In this document: positions 11,714 to 23,116 of the stretch, in pieces
How the letters are laid out: every line of letters begins with the position of its first letter
Numbering within the stretch: position 1 is the first letter of the stretch
Origin: Branchiostoma floridae
Taxonomy: Eukaryota > Chordata > Leptocardii > Amphioxiformes > Branchiostomatidae
Length of the DNA: 64,000 nucleotides
Reading direction: 5' to 3'
Assembly (NCBI RefSeq): GCF_000003815.2
Contig: NC_049986.1
Span: forward strand, 18,758,946 to 18,822,945
Program-made: the position numbers and the translations under genes
The notes under the pieces: model-generated
The model's input: the letters and a program-made list of their open reading frames with translations, nothing else
Told to the model about the DNA's origin: nothing
Databases searched by the model: none

Positions 11714-11882
11714 CAGTTACAAGCCGCTTAATTGCAGACCCCATTTGCCAGTGCTTTTCGTGCAATTATTCGAATGGTGCAACAAGTTATTAACTTGAAC
11801 CGCACCACCCTTGGCTTTGGGGATTTCGTGCAATGAACCGAATTGTGCGATTTTCCGCGGTGCAATTAACTGGCTTCTACTG
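11714..11882. mobile_element. Short Tc1/mariner-type MITE
   Basis: Ends CAGTTACAAGCCGC and GGCTTCTACTG. It belongs to the family of the 174-bp copy at 48645-48818 (internal TTCGTGCAATTA shared). Left flank is TA, right flank TG, so one side of the target duplication may have mutated. Confidence 0.6.
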
Positions 11883-11899
11883 TGCAATGAAACATGCAA

Positions 11900-13050
11900 A
11901 ATGACTTAAGGTTTTACTATTTACTGCCTACAGCTCTACTTTGGCCACAGGAAATAAATTTTATAGATGACATCAGCGCGCTCATGATTTCAGAAAAATG
12001 CAATTTTTTTTTCTCTTCGGGGATGGTCATGTAGAACAAAATAGGCAAACATGTTGTTGTTCCACTAGTTCACTTCTATAAGACAAGAATGAAGTAGTTG
12101 TAATGCCACGTTGTGTCACTTCAAATCTTGGTACGGAGTTTATGGTGTTATATAGTGGTGTGCAGTATTGGCCTCACTCCCTACCTGACGTCAGCCTCTC
12201 ACGTCAGGTTGTACTGTTGGAGGGCTGCAGGATCTCCACTTTACTGAATTAGCGGCCCAGGTCCAGGCTCTTTGGGCCTGAGTCAGGAATGGCACACAAC
12301 TGTAACAGGAACTTCATTGCCACGGTGATCTGGACAAGGTGCAGCTTTTGGCAATCAGTCACCATCTCTGTTGAAAATAAAACAAAATGATCTATACACA
12401 ATCATTATACAGGTTATATATTCCCTGGAGTGTGCGCTGCATGCATTTTCACTGGAACGGACAGGCAAGCTATTGAAAATGCTGGCAATACTCTTCAATT
12501 GCTTAAAAATTGTGAATACTTTTACCTTTTACAGAAATACAATGTCCTTATCATCTTTATGGGATTTCCCATTAGGTACTAGTAGATTTGAAACAGCAAC
12601 TGAACCAGGCGCAAATGTTTTGGGTGCAAAATAATCATCCATAACCAGGCTACATGCTTACAACAGAACATATTCTGCTACTGTACCCACCTTAACCGAG
12701 TAGATGGGAATCCCTCTCAGATGAAAGCCTTAAGAGGCATCATGTCTTCATGTCTTGTTTTATCTTTTGTCTTGGATTATGCAAGTAAAATGTATCTACC
12801 ACAAGGTTTGCAAAGCTGAGCTTTTGCACCTAGATTACAAAAATTATACATATACACAAGTCTTTTGACTGAATGCAATGTTAAACTTTACATTTGATAA
12901 GTAATGTTACAAAGGAATTCTTACTTCTAACAGAGTGCACTTTTACCATAAATGACAAAGGTATTATGGCAACTGCAATTATGCAAATTATGTCCATAGA
13001 CAGACAAACACATAGACAGAAAAAACAAGACAGACACATTGGAAACAGAC
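11900..13050. other. Stretch without recognised gene
   Basis: The minus strand near 12245-12375 reads QKLHLVQITVAMKFLLQLCA, which is not recognised and has no clear splice sites. Otherwise nothing. Confidence 0.4.
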
Positions 13051-13059
13051 TACTTTTTG

Positions 13060-13490
13060 CAACATTTCCTTCACAGGTCCAGAACAACAAGGAAGTACTT
13101 GTTGCAAAATTTCCTTCACAAGTCCAGAAAGACAAGGAAGTACTTTTTGCAACATTTCCTTCACAAGTCTAGCCAAGGAAGTACTTGTTGCAATGTTTCC
13201 TTCACAAGTCCATGAAGACAAGGAAGTACTTTTTGCAACATTTCCTTCACAAGTCTAGCCAAGGAAGTACTTGTTGCAATGTTTCCTTCACAAGTCCATG
13301 AAGACAAGGAAGTACTTTTTGCAACATTTCCTTCACAAGTCTAGCCAAGGAAGTACTTGTTGCAATGTTTCCTTCACAAGTCCATGAAGACAAGGAAGTA
13401 CTTTTTGCATGATTTCCTTCACAAGTCTAGCCAAGGAAGTACTTGTTGCAATGTTTCCTTCACAAGTCCATGAAGACAAGGAAGTACTTT
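13060..13490. repeat. Minisatellite, 86-bp dimer of 45- and 41-bp units
   Basis: Alternating units begin AAGGAAGTACTTGTTGCAAT and AAGGAAGTACTTTTTGCAAC and differ in their tails (CCATGAAGAC or CTAGCC). About four dimers are regular, with diverged units on the left. The right end overlaps the last codons of the transposase gene and supplies its stop. Confidence 0.9.
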
Positions 13491-16320
13491 GGCACAGCAG
13501 TTCCTTTTGTTCTGACCTGGTTTCTTGCCACCACGGGAATTTGGTGTGGTGACTCGTAACCTTCCATCAGTTGAAACTGAGGTACTTTTATCGACCTTGT
13601 ACTTCATGAACTGCGCAAAATGATCATTGCGTGAGTCTGTGTCCATTGTGGTCCAGACATCGATGGACTTATAGAAGCGAGCGTACGGTTGGCACAGTAC
13701 AAGGTCGCCCTGTCCCGCCAGTGCAAGTCGCAAGTCATCATACTGTGATTTGACAAGCTTTTCAAGCGTGACAACCAGGTCTGTCAGAGAAAGAGTTTTC
13801 CTGTCCACCGCCCGCTTCAGGACGCTGTTGATACTTTCGCAGTTATTGTTGGTCCAGTTGCCAAAGGAGGCTGTCCAGGGACATTTAACTCTTGTGTTGA
13901 AGTTGTCCTCCATTGGCTGTGCCACATAACGTTTGAAATACGTGTCAAACTGTGGTGCATGTTCCATGTAGTACGCTCTGCATTTGGCAATCCTGCTCCT
14001 GAATTGCTTTTCGTCATCAGAATGACTCACGCCTTCCTTTCCAAAGAGGGCCTTTTTGATATTTTTTACTTCAGCCTCAGGCACACCAATCTTTACAAGT
14101 TGGGCTTTAATGTTTTCCTTGAGATGCCGCGTACAGCAAAGACTGCATGACATTGGAAAGGCCTTCTTCATGCCATTCCGCAAGCCTCCTTCATCATCTG
14201 ACCCAAGCACAGGTGGAGAGGGTGCATCATGCAGTTTTGCCGACAACTCTGCAAAGAAATCGTAGTAGGTACCCATGTCAGAATTGTCATGCAGATACAT
14301 GGGTCCAATGAAGATGGGGTGGTTACCTGTTTTCCTTCTTTTCACAGCCAAGTGCTTGAAAACACCAACAGTTACATGAACTTTTGTCAGGTTGAAGGTC
14401 TTGTCAAATCCGAGCACTGCACCTTGTGCCGGCTGAGCTGCACAACAAAAGCGTTTCATGTCCTGGATTTGTTGGTCAGTGTACAAGGTTACAGTGGGGA
14501 CCTTGTTGCTCATAACCTTCACACTCCTTACAAAGTGGCCGTGTGTCTTTGTCATTGACTGCACATTTTGAATGTGGTCAGCAAAGTTTGCATAGCTCCC
14601 GTGGGTTTGCTGCTGTTTCTTGGTCTCACGGTGCTTGGCATTTACAATCTGCCTGGTAGAGCTTAGACCATCCAGCTTCATTTCCTTGTTATAGAGTTCC
14701 TGCCAAATCCGCTTGGGAGGCTGGAACTGTGCTTTGCTCTTGACCTTGTCGAGCAGAACTGGATCGGTGCGGAGGTACTCTCGAGGGTTGATGTTTCTGC
14801 TGCGTCCATGGGGCTTGCGACCAGGAAATCTGCCCAGGTACTCAGCAACAGCAATCTTTGGTAACTCTGTGTTGTCCTGGGTAATCCAGGAAATGCGGCG
14901 TTTGTACTCCTGGCTATTCGTGTGATAGGAATACGCACGGTGCAACACAAAAACCTGATCAGGCTGGGGCTGAGGCTGCAAGGCTGTAAAGATAGGAAGC
15001 CGACGGCCACCTCGGATACGTTTCCGATAGACAGTCCCGTACAGTCCATCCTCGAGCTTAACCTCAGTTGTTCGAGAACCTGCAACATGCACGAAGACGT
15101 GCCTGTTAGTTGGTCCACCACTTTTCCAAGCTCCACTATCATCGCATTTGCGAACCGTCTGGTGGCTTTCCTGGCGTTGTACGTTAGCTGTATTGTCAAA
15201 GACAAAGTAGCAATCCTGCTTTTGTCCTGGCGGGATGCACTCCAGAGGTGTGACTTCCACGTCTGTCAAGATGTCAAACAGGTCATCACTGGACAGGTAA
15301 GTACCTGGTTTTGGTAGGCTGTGGCCTCCAGCTGCAGTGGACACAGGTGTGTCATCTTCATCATCATCACTGCTGCCCTCCGAAGGCGTGGCAGGATAAT
15401 CTATGTCATACATGTCAAGATTGACACTTCCCTCAGAACCGTCACCCTCATCACCAACATTTGACATTACCTCTAGCAGGTCAGTGAGGGTAGTCGATTC
15501 ATCACTGATGGACTCTGGGGAGGGTAGCGGTGAAGGGTCAGAGTCTTGACTGCCTGGGGACAAGAATGACAAGCTGGGGGCTACCTCTGGCTCACTGCCT
15601 TCTTCATCTTCGGGGCCAGACACGAGGTTGTAACTGTCAATAGCATCCCGAGGTTTTAGCACAACAAAGTGGTCAGCATGGAAGTTGTGGCCTTTAGCAA
15701 ACCCAGCCTGAGTCCACATCACAGTCACAGCTGTATCACTTGTGGGACGAACTCCACGGCCATGGACCTTGCGGGTGTGGGGATCCGACGCAAGCTCCAT
15801 GTTCAATCCGGTTGGTGGCAGGTATGTTTGAATGGCAACTCCGAGTGCCGCACTGGCGGCATACACGGTTACCTGATAACTGTAACCACCATCAGAAACA
15901 CCTGTGACGGTCTTCAACAGTTTCTCGTAGTCAGGCTTCTCAACACGATCATCTTTGACAAGGTCGATGTTGTTGGGGTCCTTGAAGTCGTAGTATGCCT
16001 GGTAGGAGAAGATCTCCAGCGCCGTCAAAAGGCGGATGAGCACGTGGTAGTCCTCCTTACCGAACAATCCAAGTGACAGGGCACGAAACAGGCAGTTACC
16101 ATCGCCAGCAACACGCAAAGGCTCATGGCTACGGAGCATGACAGGATGGAACTCCTTCAGCACCTCTGTAGCTGTAATGTCAACATGGCTGTTGCTATGG
16201 TCAACGACAAGAGGACGTTCAGGCATGTAGACATTGTAAGTCTCCTGCAGCAGCAACTCGTTGGACACACCCTGCTTGAAGGCCACACTGGAAGGTGGGA
16301 AACCAGCCACAGTTCCCAAT
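13419..16320 (-). CDS. PHD-OTU-MULE transposase, exon 3 (OTU protease and DDE transposase)
   Basis: Starts after a tgtgtcttctag acceptor; the first base completes an AGA codon left open by exon 2. About 967 codons to a TGA. Near protein residues 150-310 is an OTU cysteine-protease-like domain with DGNCLFRAL (Asp and Cys) and a late His in HADHFVVLKP. A Ser/Glu/Asp-rich linker follows. The C-terminal half is a MULE-type DDE nuclease: Asp in LGFDKTFNL, Asp in LGSDDEGGL, then a C..H motif (CSLCCTRHLKENI), and Glu in NNNCESINSVLK. All expected catalytic residues are present and there is no frameshift. The reaction would be cutting and joining of the element's ends. The OTU part may remove ubiquitin-like tags; that is inferred. 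The last 20-odd residues come from the minisatellite. Confidence 0.85.
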
Positions 16321-16399
16321 CTAGAAGACACAAAATGAGTAGGAATGTTAGAACGTTGGACCTTAGTTGAGAGAGTAGTATCAGTACAGTTGTTGAGAA

Positions 16400-17400
16400 A
16401 CAATTGCTATTTTTTAATACTTAAACGTAAAACTGTTCTTTCTGTACCAGTAATACTCCATTACCCTGCTCTATAGAACACAGTACAGCGTAAAAGAGCG
16501 CGCCGCTTCCGGGTCCGCTCAGTTGTGCTCGGGACGCTGTGAGAGGCAAATGCGCTCCCGCAAGTTCGTTATCATACTCCTTCACTGATAAATGTCACAT
16601 ATCCTGCACTTTGAGGGACTATCTTATGGTGGAATCATTATGACCAGTGCTAAATAAAGGACTAATTTCTAATGTCATACATGCACCTATTATCATAATA
16701 GTCTATATGGAATAGATAAGTATACACGATATACATTGCGTCGTAACGTCATGGTGACATTATCAAAGGATGAGATCTGAAAAAAGATCAGACGGGCACT
16801 TTCCCCAAAGATGATACAGGGGTAACCTGACAAATTATTACAAATGTCCAGCGGCGGACCACAGAGACCAGCATTTTATCTCCTCAGACCCAGAGCTAAC
16901 GTTATAAAGATGATAGTTACAACATTTGTCCATGGAAGTAACATACATGCATGCGAGAATTGTAGTGTATATGTAGACATGGAAATCAATACAAAGAAAT
17001 AAAAACACTAGAAAAATAATGATCGATGCTAGGAAAAAAATTGTGCCCATAGTGAAAACTTATGCCCATAGTGAAAACTCAATTATTCGAACACACATGT
17101 CAACAAGGAGCTATAATTGTTCCACTGCTGTAAGTGCAAAGACACTTCACAAATGAATATTCATGTGCACTCTGAAAACATAGTGGTGACTGTTTTGTAC
17201 AATTGCTTTCAACTATCAAGGTCACTGGTCTACCCACCAAGACGGTCAGTGTCAAAATGAGAGGTTTCCCTCCTGGCAGGAAGGTTTAGGATATATATAG
17301 TAATTCTGAGCCCAGCCGTTGGTTCCATTCGCAGAAGTTTGGAAGGGTTCCGCCTTCTATGTACAGTTTTCCGTTAAATAGGTGGTAACAGTCAATGCAG
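16400..17400. other. Transposase intron 2, no further gene seen
   Basis: Contains a short CpG-rich patch (GCGCGCCGCTTCCGGGTCCG at about 16498) with an ETS-like site. No coding exon or repeat ends recognised. Confidence 0.4.
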
Positions 17401-17413
17401 CTAGTAACAATCC

Positions 17414-17980
17414 CAGTGTTCGAAATACCCATCTGCAGTCTGCAATTTGCAGAAGGATTTTCAAGATTGCAGAAGAAAAATTAAACAATCTGCAATTTTG
17501 CAGAATGAAAAAAATCAGGCTTGGGATTCAATGGTTCTTAATATGCTAGCAAACTAGTGGCATTCTCACCCCTACAACACATTTTAATTTAGTACCTGTA
17601 TGTTGTCTTGACTTTGTCTTACTTTTGTTTCCTATTGTACTACCAAAAATTTGTCTTCATCTTCTTTGCATATCAATTCATGGTTAGTGTACTATGCAAA
17701 CTGTATAGTGGATGGTACCTGAAACATCTGATTGTTTCCAAAAATCATATCCTGTTGCTTATTTGGTGTACGGTTTATTAGCATGTTGTTTGGAAGTGGG
17801 TGTGATAATAACTAGACTAAGTACATTTATGAATTAATTGGTATACTTCAAGCTGTAGTAGCTCGTCGAGAAGAATATATGGAGGCTTCTGTATTTGCAG
17901 AAAATATTTCAAAATTGCAGAACAAAATTTTGACATTCTGCAATATTGCAGAACACTGGAAAAAAGTATTTCGACCACTG
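17414..17980. mobile_element. MITE with CAGTG...CACTG ends and 5-bp target duplication
   Basis: Ends CAGTGTTCGAAATAC and GTATTTCGACCACTG form an inverted repeat; AATCC flanks both sides (17409-17413, 17981-17985). Subterminal copies of TGCAGAA/TTCTGCAA recur. CAG ends fit hAT-like elements; the 5-bp duplication fits a minority group of them. Confidence 0.7.
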
Positions 17981-18052
17981 AATCCACATACACTTACATG
18001 TTTTGTCCATCATCGGACAGCTAATAGTGATGTATAAAACCCAGTACATAGA

Positions 18053-18149
18053 CCAGTGCAGGTTAGGTGCAGGTAGACACCAGAAATACCTGCACAGCTG
18101 AAATTTTACCTGCATTAACCTGCATATGTGGGTGATATTTCGAGCCCTG
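18053..18149. repeat. Right end of a CAGGGCTCGAAAT-type MITE
   Basis: Repeated ACCTGCA motifs followed by ATATTTCGAGCCCTG, the right end of the family. The left end is missing or degraded. Confidence 0.45.
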
Positions 18150-18169
18150 GAAGGCTATCAAGAATTACC

Positions 18170-18842
18170 TTGAGGACTATGCAAAAAAAACTTTAACCTG
18201 AGAGCAAAAGACATGGCAGTGACACGGAAATGGGATGACTTCAAGGGAAAAATGAAGCACACAATGACCCAAATTAAAAGCACATTCCTAGTAAAAATTC
18301 ATCAAGCATATACAACTTGCCCTGGTTTAACAGAAACTTAAGAAGACACTGCCAGAAGAAACAACGTCTTTACAATAAAAGTAAAAGAACGGGGCTTGAC
18401 GAAGACTGGAATAAGTACAAGCTTAAGGAAGTAAAGAAAAGAGTCCTAAAAACATAAGAACAGCACACTCATTGACTCAAAATATGTGGCAGTCATACTG
18501 GGAGAAGCTATAAATAACTGACAAACCCAAAATATTCTGGTCATACATATAATGCCTGAGGAGACACCTTGTTGGGGTAGCCACTCTAAAGGTGAGGAGA
18601 ACCATTGTAAGTGGCATTGAGAAAAAAGCAGAGGCACTCAGTTCACATTTTCAAAGTGTATTCACAGCAGAAGAAGGAACCCCTGCACCCCTCCTATGGA
18701 ACATATAGAAATTTCTACTTATGGTGTAGAAAAAATGTTGCAAGGCCAAAGCATGTGGGCTAGACCAAATATGTGGTTCATCAAAATGACAGTCAGTGAC
18801 ATCGCACCTGTGTTTACTATCATTTTCCAACAGTCGCTTGAC
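18170..18842 (+). mobile_element. Non-LTR retrotransposon fragment (region before and at start of RT)
   Basis: Broken plus-strand frames read PWFNRNLRRHCQKK, GLDEDWNKYKLKEVKK, SVFTAEEG and IAPVFTIIFQQSLDT, typical of Jockey/CR1-group LINEs between endonuclease and reverse transcriptase. Several stops and frameshifts. It breaks off at the end of a satellite-bearing element near 18843. Confidence 0.7.
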
Positions 18843-19895
18843 ACGGTCAGTGATAGATTGTAACAGTCTGATGTTTAAATACCAGTAACCTCTGACCCGT
18901 GACGTATAACTGGTACGGTGTGAGCAGCACAGCCTTTCCGGTCTCTCAGACAACTTCCAGGCCGTTTCCTCATGAAAATAGGAGATAGAGCGACAGTTCA
19001 TCGCGGAACACACACTGTAGTAGTTTGTTAACACATTAAGCATTGTGTTGTAGTTTGAATGCCTGTAAACTTTTATAGCAGGCAAGGTAAGACACCGTAC
19101 AGGTGAGTAAGGTGTGTTTCTTTTTATAACAGACCAGGTATGACATCGTACAGGTGAGTAAGGTGTGTTTCCTTGACTACAGACTAGGTAAGACACCATA
19201 CAGGTGAGTAACCTGTGTTTCCTTTGATAACAGACACTAGGTAAGACACCATACAGGTGAGTAACGTGTATTTCCTTTGATTACTAACCAGGTAAGACAC
19301 CGTACAGGTGAGTAAGGTGTGTTTCCTTTGATTACAGACCAGGTAAGACACCATACAGGTGAGTAAGGTGTGTTTCCTTTTATAACAGGCCAGTTAAGAC
19401 ACCGTACAGGTGAGCAAGGTGTGTTTCCTTTTATAACAGGCCAGTTAAGACACCGTACAGGTGAGTAAGGTGTGTTTCCTTTTATAACAGGCCAGTTAAG
19501 ACACCATACAGGTGAGTAAGGTGTGTTTCCTTTTATAACAGGCCAGTTAAGACACCGTACAGGTGAGTAAGGTGTATTTCCTTTTATAACAGACCAGTTA
19601 AGACACCGTACAGGTGAGTAAGGTGTGTTTCCTTTTATAACAGGCCAGGTAATACACCGTACAGGTGAGTAACGTGTATTTCCTTTGATTAAAGACCAGG
19701 TAAGACACCGTACAGTTCAGTAACGTGTATTTCCTTTGATTACAGACCAGGTAAGACACCGTACAACTTTCCTTTGCCTATAGACCAGATAGGGTATTAT
19801 ACAGGTGAGTAAGGTGTCTTTCCTTTGCCTATGGACTAGACAGGGCATTATACAGGTAAGTAATGTGTCTTTCCTTTGCCTATAGACCAGATAGG
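18843..19895 (+). repeat. Satellite-bearing element fragment with 51-bp array 1
   Basis: Begins TGATAGATTGTAACAG and continues with a 230-bp end module that matches the inverse of 29640-29870. From about 19080 come some 16 units of 51 bp, each with CAG|GTGAGTAAGGTGTGTTTCC and a TTATAACAG tract: donor and acceptor consensus on the plus strand. Later units change to TTTGCCTATAGACCAGATAG, the form found in array 2. No matching far end before LINE sequence resumes at about 19895. Confidence 0.85.
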
Positions 19896-20365
19896 GTATT
19901 ATGTGAGGCCAGTACTGGAATATGCAGCCCCGGTTTGGAGTCTTGGACTAACAGTCATGGCAGCTCGAAACCACACAAAAGAGGGCCTGCAGAATCATCA
20001 TGGGGAAGGGGTAATAAAAACCAGAACTGAACGATTTAGAAACAGCACCGCCCCGTATATTGTACGACTACTGAACGAAAACAATATCCTCTCATGACGT
20101 CATGACACAGCTACCTGTAAAGGCCACTTACCGGCGTACATTGCTTTTATGAAATCATGTGCAATATCGGTTTCAGATAATTGTTAAACTTTTTTATTAT
20201 ATATAATGTTTAACGGTAATTCGGCACAGCAATGTCATTCTTAACTGTATATATAGTATTTTTAACAATTGTTCCTGTATCTTTTTTAAATGTAACACGG
20301 CAGCAATTCAGGGTCTTACTGACCCTGCTACCTGTATCGTGCAGTTGGATAAGAAATAAACCATT
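19895..20365 (+). mobile_element. Non-LTR retrotransposon 3' end
   Basis: YVRPVLEYAAPVWSLGL is the conserved end of a LINE reverse transcriptase. APYIVRLLNENNILS and a stop (20095-20097) follow, then a 3' UTR-like stretch with GGGTCTTACTGACCC and AATAAA near 20353. About 200 residues expected between this and the fragment ending at 18842 are missing. Confidence 0.75.
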
Positions 20366-20371
20366 ATGATG

Positions 20372-20477
20372 ACACTAAACAATAAAAGACAGGTGGATCT
20401 ACTCATCTAGCAATACTTGATTTCACTAAAGCCTTCGACAAAGTCCAACATAGCAGACTCATATGAAAACTGAAGTA
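20372..20477 (+). mobile_element. LINE reverse-transcriptase fragment (FTKAFDKV motif)
   Basis: Reads RQVDLL and LDFTKAFDKVQHSRL in broken frames, part of the RT catalytic region. It lies after the 3' end of the previous copy, so it is a second copy or a rearranged piece, cut by the MITE at 20478. Confidence 0.6.
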
Positions 20478-21395
20478 CAGTCAAACTTGTATTCAAGAAC
20501 CACTCAAGAGACCAAGGAAATATGGTTGTTGACTGGAGTTGGTTGTTGGATAAAACTGGGGTCGGTTGGCTGGTTGGTATAAAAATTACCATAGGCATCT
20601 GCTTGTATATGTAATGTATTATTGTTACTTATAAAAAAGTCGTACTGATAAAGTTTTGACCCCCAAAGAGTATATTCAATTCAACTGAGCAAAGAAATAC
20701 AAAATAATAAAAAAATGTTACAAGAAAACATGCTGAATTGGTGTGTTTACAAGTAATGTTACATTCGTACTACAAGATGTCCAAATTATGCATTGACAAC
20801 TATTAGTCTCCATGTTGTTATGTAAACTAATTTCAAGAAACCATTGTTTAACAATCAGAGCTGTGTTTATCTGTCAATCAAACAAAAGTTGTCTGTTCCT
20901 TAAACAGCCAAAACAAGCTCTTTTAGTTTCTCTATCAGTATGTCAAAATTCCCACTGATGTGCACACTGATATGCTTCCCTGATTTTCACTGGCATGTTA
21001 GAGTTGAAAAACATTAAAAATCTGTTAACGACATTATTTCTAACAGATTTTTACTGATGTTTACATGGTGTTATTGTTGTGAGGTTTAGTGTGGATCAAA
21101 ATTGTTTCTGATGCAAATGTCAGAGCTTACAGAAGTACTCATTTTGAAATCGTTGCTGCTGGGATGGATCAGACACAGCGACTGTCTCTCAATCTTGGTT
21201 GTTGAGAGGGGTATGAAAGACCCCTAGGGACTGCAAAAATGTGGTTGCTGGTTGGGGTAAGCAGTTGCTTGTTTAAAAGAGGACCATCACCATGCAAAAT
21301 AGGACGGGACTGTCTCAGAGTGGTTGTTGACTGGAGTTGGTTGGTGGATGGAGTTGGTTGGTGGATGGAGTTGGTTGGATGGGCAGGTTTGACTG
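20478..21395. mobile_element. Tc1/mariner-type non-autonomous element, TA flanks
   Basis: Ends CAGTCAAACTTG and CAGGTTTGACTG with TA on each side (20476-20477 and 21396-21397). Both ends carry runs of GGAGTTGGTTGGTGGATGG-type repeats. No transposase frame. Confidence 0.65.
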
Positions 21396-21968
21396 TACTA
21401 TGGAATTTATTCAATTTATCTTTTTAACAACTTCAAGTGTATATAAATGCACAAAATTTGAGGTATAATATTGTCTGGTGATACAATCAAATTCTTAGAT
21501 TGAACCGTCGTTATATGAGATATAATGTCATTGAGTGAACATAAGGGTTTTTGTTTTCCAGATCATATGTTGAATGGGACAACATGATGAGGTTGTTGAA
21601 GACAGAATGAAATAAAGTAATGTAGTCAACGTATTGGGTGCATTTAGTAGCTCATAACTCAAAGCATTTATTTACTGTGCATGTTGCAAGTAGATTACAG
21701 TGTAATTCTGTTCTGTTCTGACAACACGAGCCACCGACAGATGGTTTTCGCATGGATCCAAGTCTAGTCCTCGTCCCTGGAACTTTGGCGCCAATTTTGG
21801 GGGCGTGTTATGAATCCTGCTCTCTGATTGGACACTTAACAAATCTGTCCTACCTCGCTTGCAATTCGAATGGTCAACGGCTTTTCATGAGTAAACGATG
21901 CGGTTGGCACTGAATATTTGTCACAGTAGGGCAAAAAGTTGTATCAAAGAATGAATTATTTTTCATAC

Positions 21969-22127
21969 CTTGCCAAAGCATCACAAGCTTTGTAACGGTC
22001 GCAGTACCTGACGGGCTCTCCAGGGAAGGCAGTTTCCGGCCCCACACAGTTCGGGCAAAGGAAACACAGTCCTGTGTTCTTGGCCTTCCATGCCTTGAAG
22101 ACTCTGGTTGCAAAGCCCAGGCACTGC
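21969..22127 (-). CDS. PHD-OTU-MULE transposase, exon 2 (second half of PHD finger)
   Basis: A 159-nt exon between a cttcgtag acceptor and a GCAAG|GTATGA donor. It codes for QCLGFATRVFKAW and LCFLCPNCVGPE, giving the last Cys ligands of the zinc finger begun in exon 1. G|G-CAG phase joins exon 1 as WSHGQC; the final AG joins exon 3 as AGA. The intron to exon 3 is 5.6 kb and holds a LINE, MITEs and a satellite array. Confidence 0.8.
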
Positions 22128-22302
22128 CTACGAAGACAAGAACAATCATTAGGTTGACAAAAAACATTTAAATGTTAAAATTGAAGCCATACTCATATAT
22201 ATCAAAGATATGTGGTAACCCTGTCACAACTTACACAAAATAAGTGTAACGTTACCAGGGGACATGCAAGAATTGAGTCGAAATTTTAAAATAATGACTT
22301 AC

Positions 22303-22397
22303 CCATGACTCCACAGATTACAATTTGTGCACTTAAGGCAGTCTTCCTTCAATGTACACTGCTTGGAGCACTTCGTGCAGGGATGTTTCGGTGCCAT
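22303..22397 (-). CDS. PHD-OTU-MULE transposase, exon 1 (start, first half of PHD finger)
   Basis: The ATG at 22397 opens MAPKHPCTKCSKQC, followed by CTNCNLWSH and a GG|GTAAGT donor. With exon 2 the spacing is C7-x2-C10, C23-x2-C26, H31, C34, C56-x2-C59, a C4HC3 PHD-type finger that would bind chromatin or protein partners. The frame is open further upstream, but this ATG immediately precedes the domain and sits downstream of promoter-like motifs. The full protein would be about 1051 residues. Confidence 0.8.
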
Positions 22398-22678
22398 TTT
22401 GCAAGATTTTGGGGCGCGACCTTGGGAGGTATTCCTGCAACCGACCGAGTTGAGCAAGATTCGGCGGGAAAGAGAGAGACACACGCCGGAAGTCATGTGA
22501 CCAAAGGCGTTGTTTTTTTGTGTAAGGTACATGAATAAGTACATTCAAGTTTATGACTGGCGATTATTTATCCAAAATGAAACAATGCCACGTGTTTGTT
22601 ATGATTGGACTTGTATGTCATGAATATTATGATTTGTTCCTTGTCTCATTTACCGCGATCCTTTGCGGCTCCTTCAAA
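22398..22678. promoter_or_regulatory. Shared promoter region between the two element genes
   Basis: 281 bp lie between the divergent start codons. Motifs seen: CCGGAAGT (ETS) at 22486-22493 next to TCATGTGACC, TTCGGCGGGAAA (E2F-like) at 22460-22471, and CACGTG at 22589-22594. No TATA box. GC is higher on the transposase side. Confidence 0.5.
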
Positions 22679-22773
22679 ATGGCCTCTACAAACGGCACAC
22701 AGGAGACAGACCCTGAGAAAATGGAACATGACTCCACGGCGGCGCAACAACAGGAACTTCTTGGTTCAGCAAA
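22679..22773 (+). CDS. Element accessory gene, exon 1 (acidic N-terminus)
   Basis: The ATG at 22679 codes for MASTNGTQETDPEKMEHDST and a Gln-rich stretch, ending GCA-AA|GTATGT. The open AA joins exon 2 as AAA. All following introns are in the same phase. Family not recognised. The start is chosen as the first ATG with a plausible exon and donor, opposite the transposase promoter. Confidence 0.7.
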
Positions 22774-23116
22774 GTATGTATTTGTTAACGACTTCAGATA
22801 CTTCAGATGAAACAAAGACGTTTAAAGCTCTACTCGATTATAAGATACTTAAAAAAGTTGCGAGGAAGTCTGAAAGTCGTGACCAGTTGTAAGAGGGCCT
22901 GCATGCTCTTTTCAGTAAGGCAGCCTATTTCATTTCCCGTAATTCGTAGGGAAAACCATCTTATCTACGTAATTCTTAGCGAGGTGACCAAATTTAGCGT
23001 ACTTGCCTGCTTCGATTTAGCGTAAGACGCGTACGTAGGGTCCAGTTATTCTGAATTCACAGCGTAAATCGTTGTCGGGACCCCCCATGCAGACCCTCTT
23101 GTAAGTTATGTAACTA

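Noticed and set aside
12881-13221. Several open frames on both strands over the minisatellite
   Set aside because: Repeat-derived; no splice or start context except for the last codons of the transposase.
14229-16076. Plus-strand frames of 81-135 residues opposite the transposase
   Set aside because: Antisense shadows of a long, well-supported coding exon.
18651-19199. 182-residue minus-strand frame across array 1
   Set aside because: Crosses from LINE into satellite end module; no continuity of sequence type, so chance.
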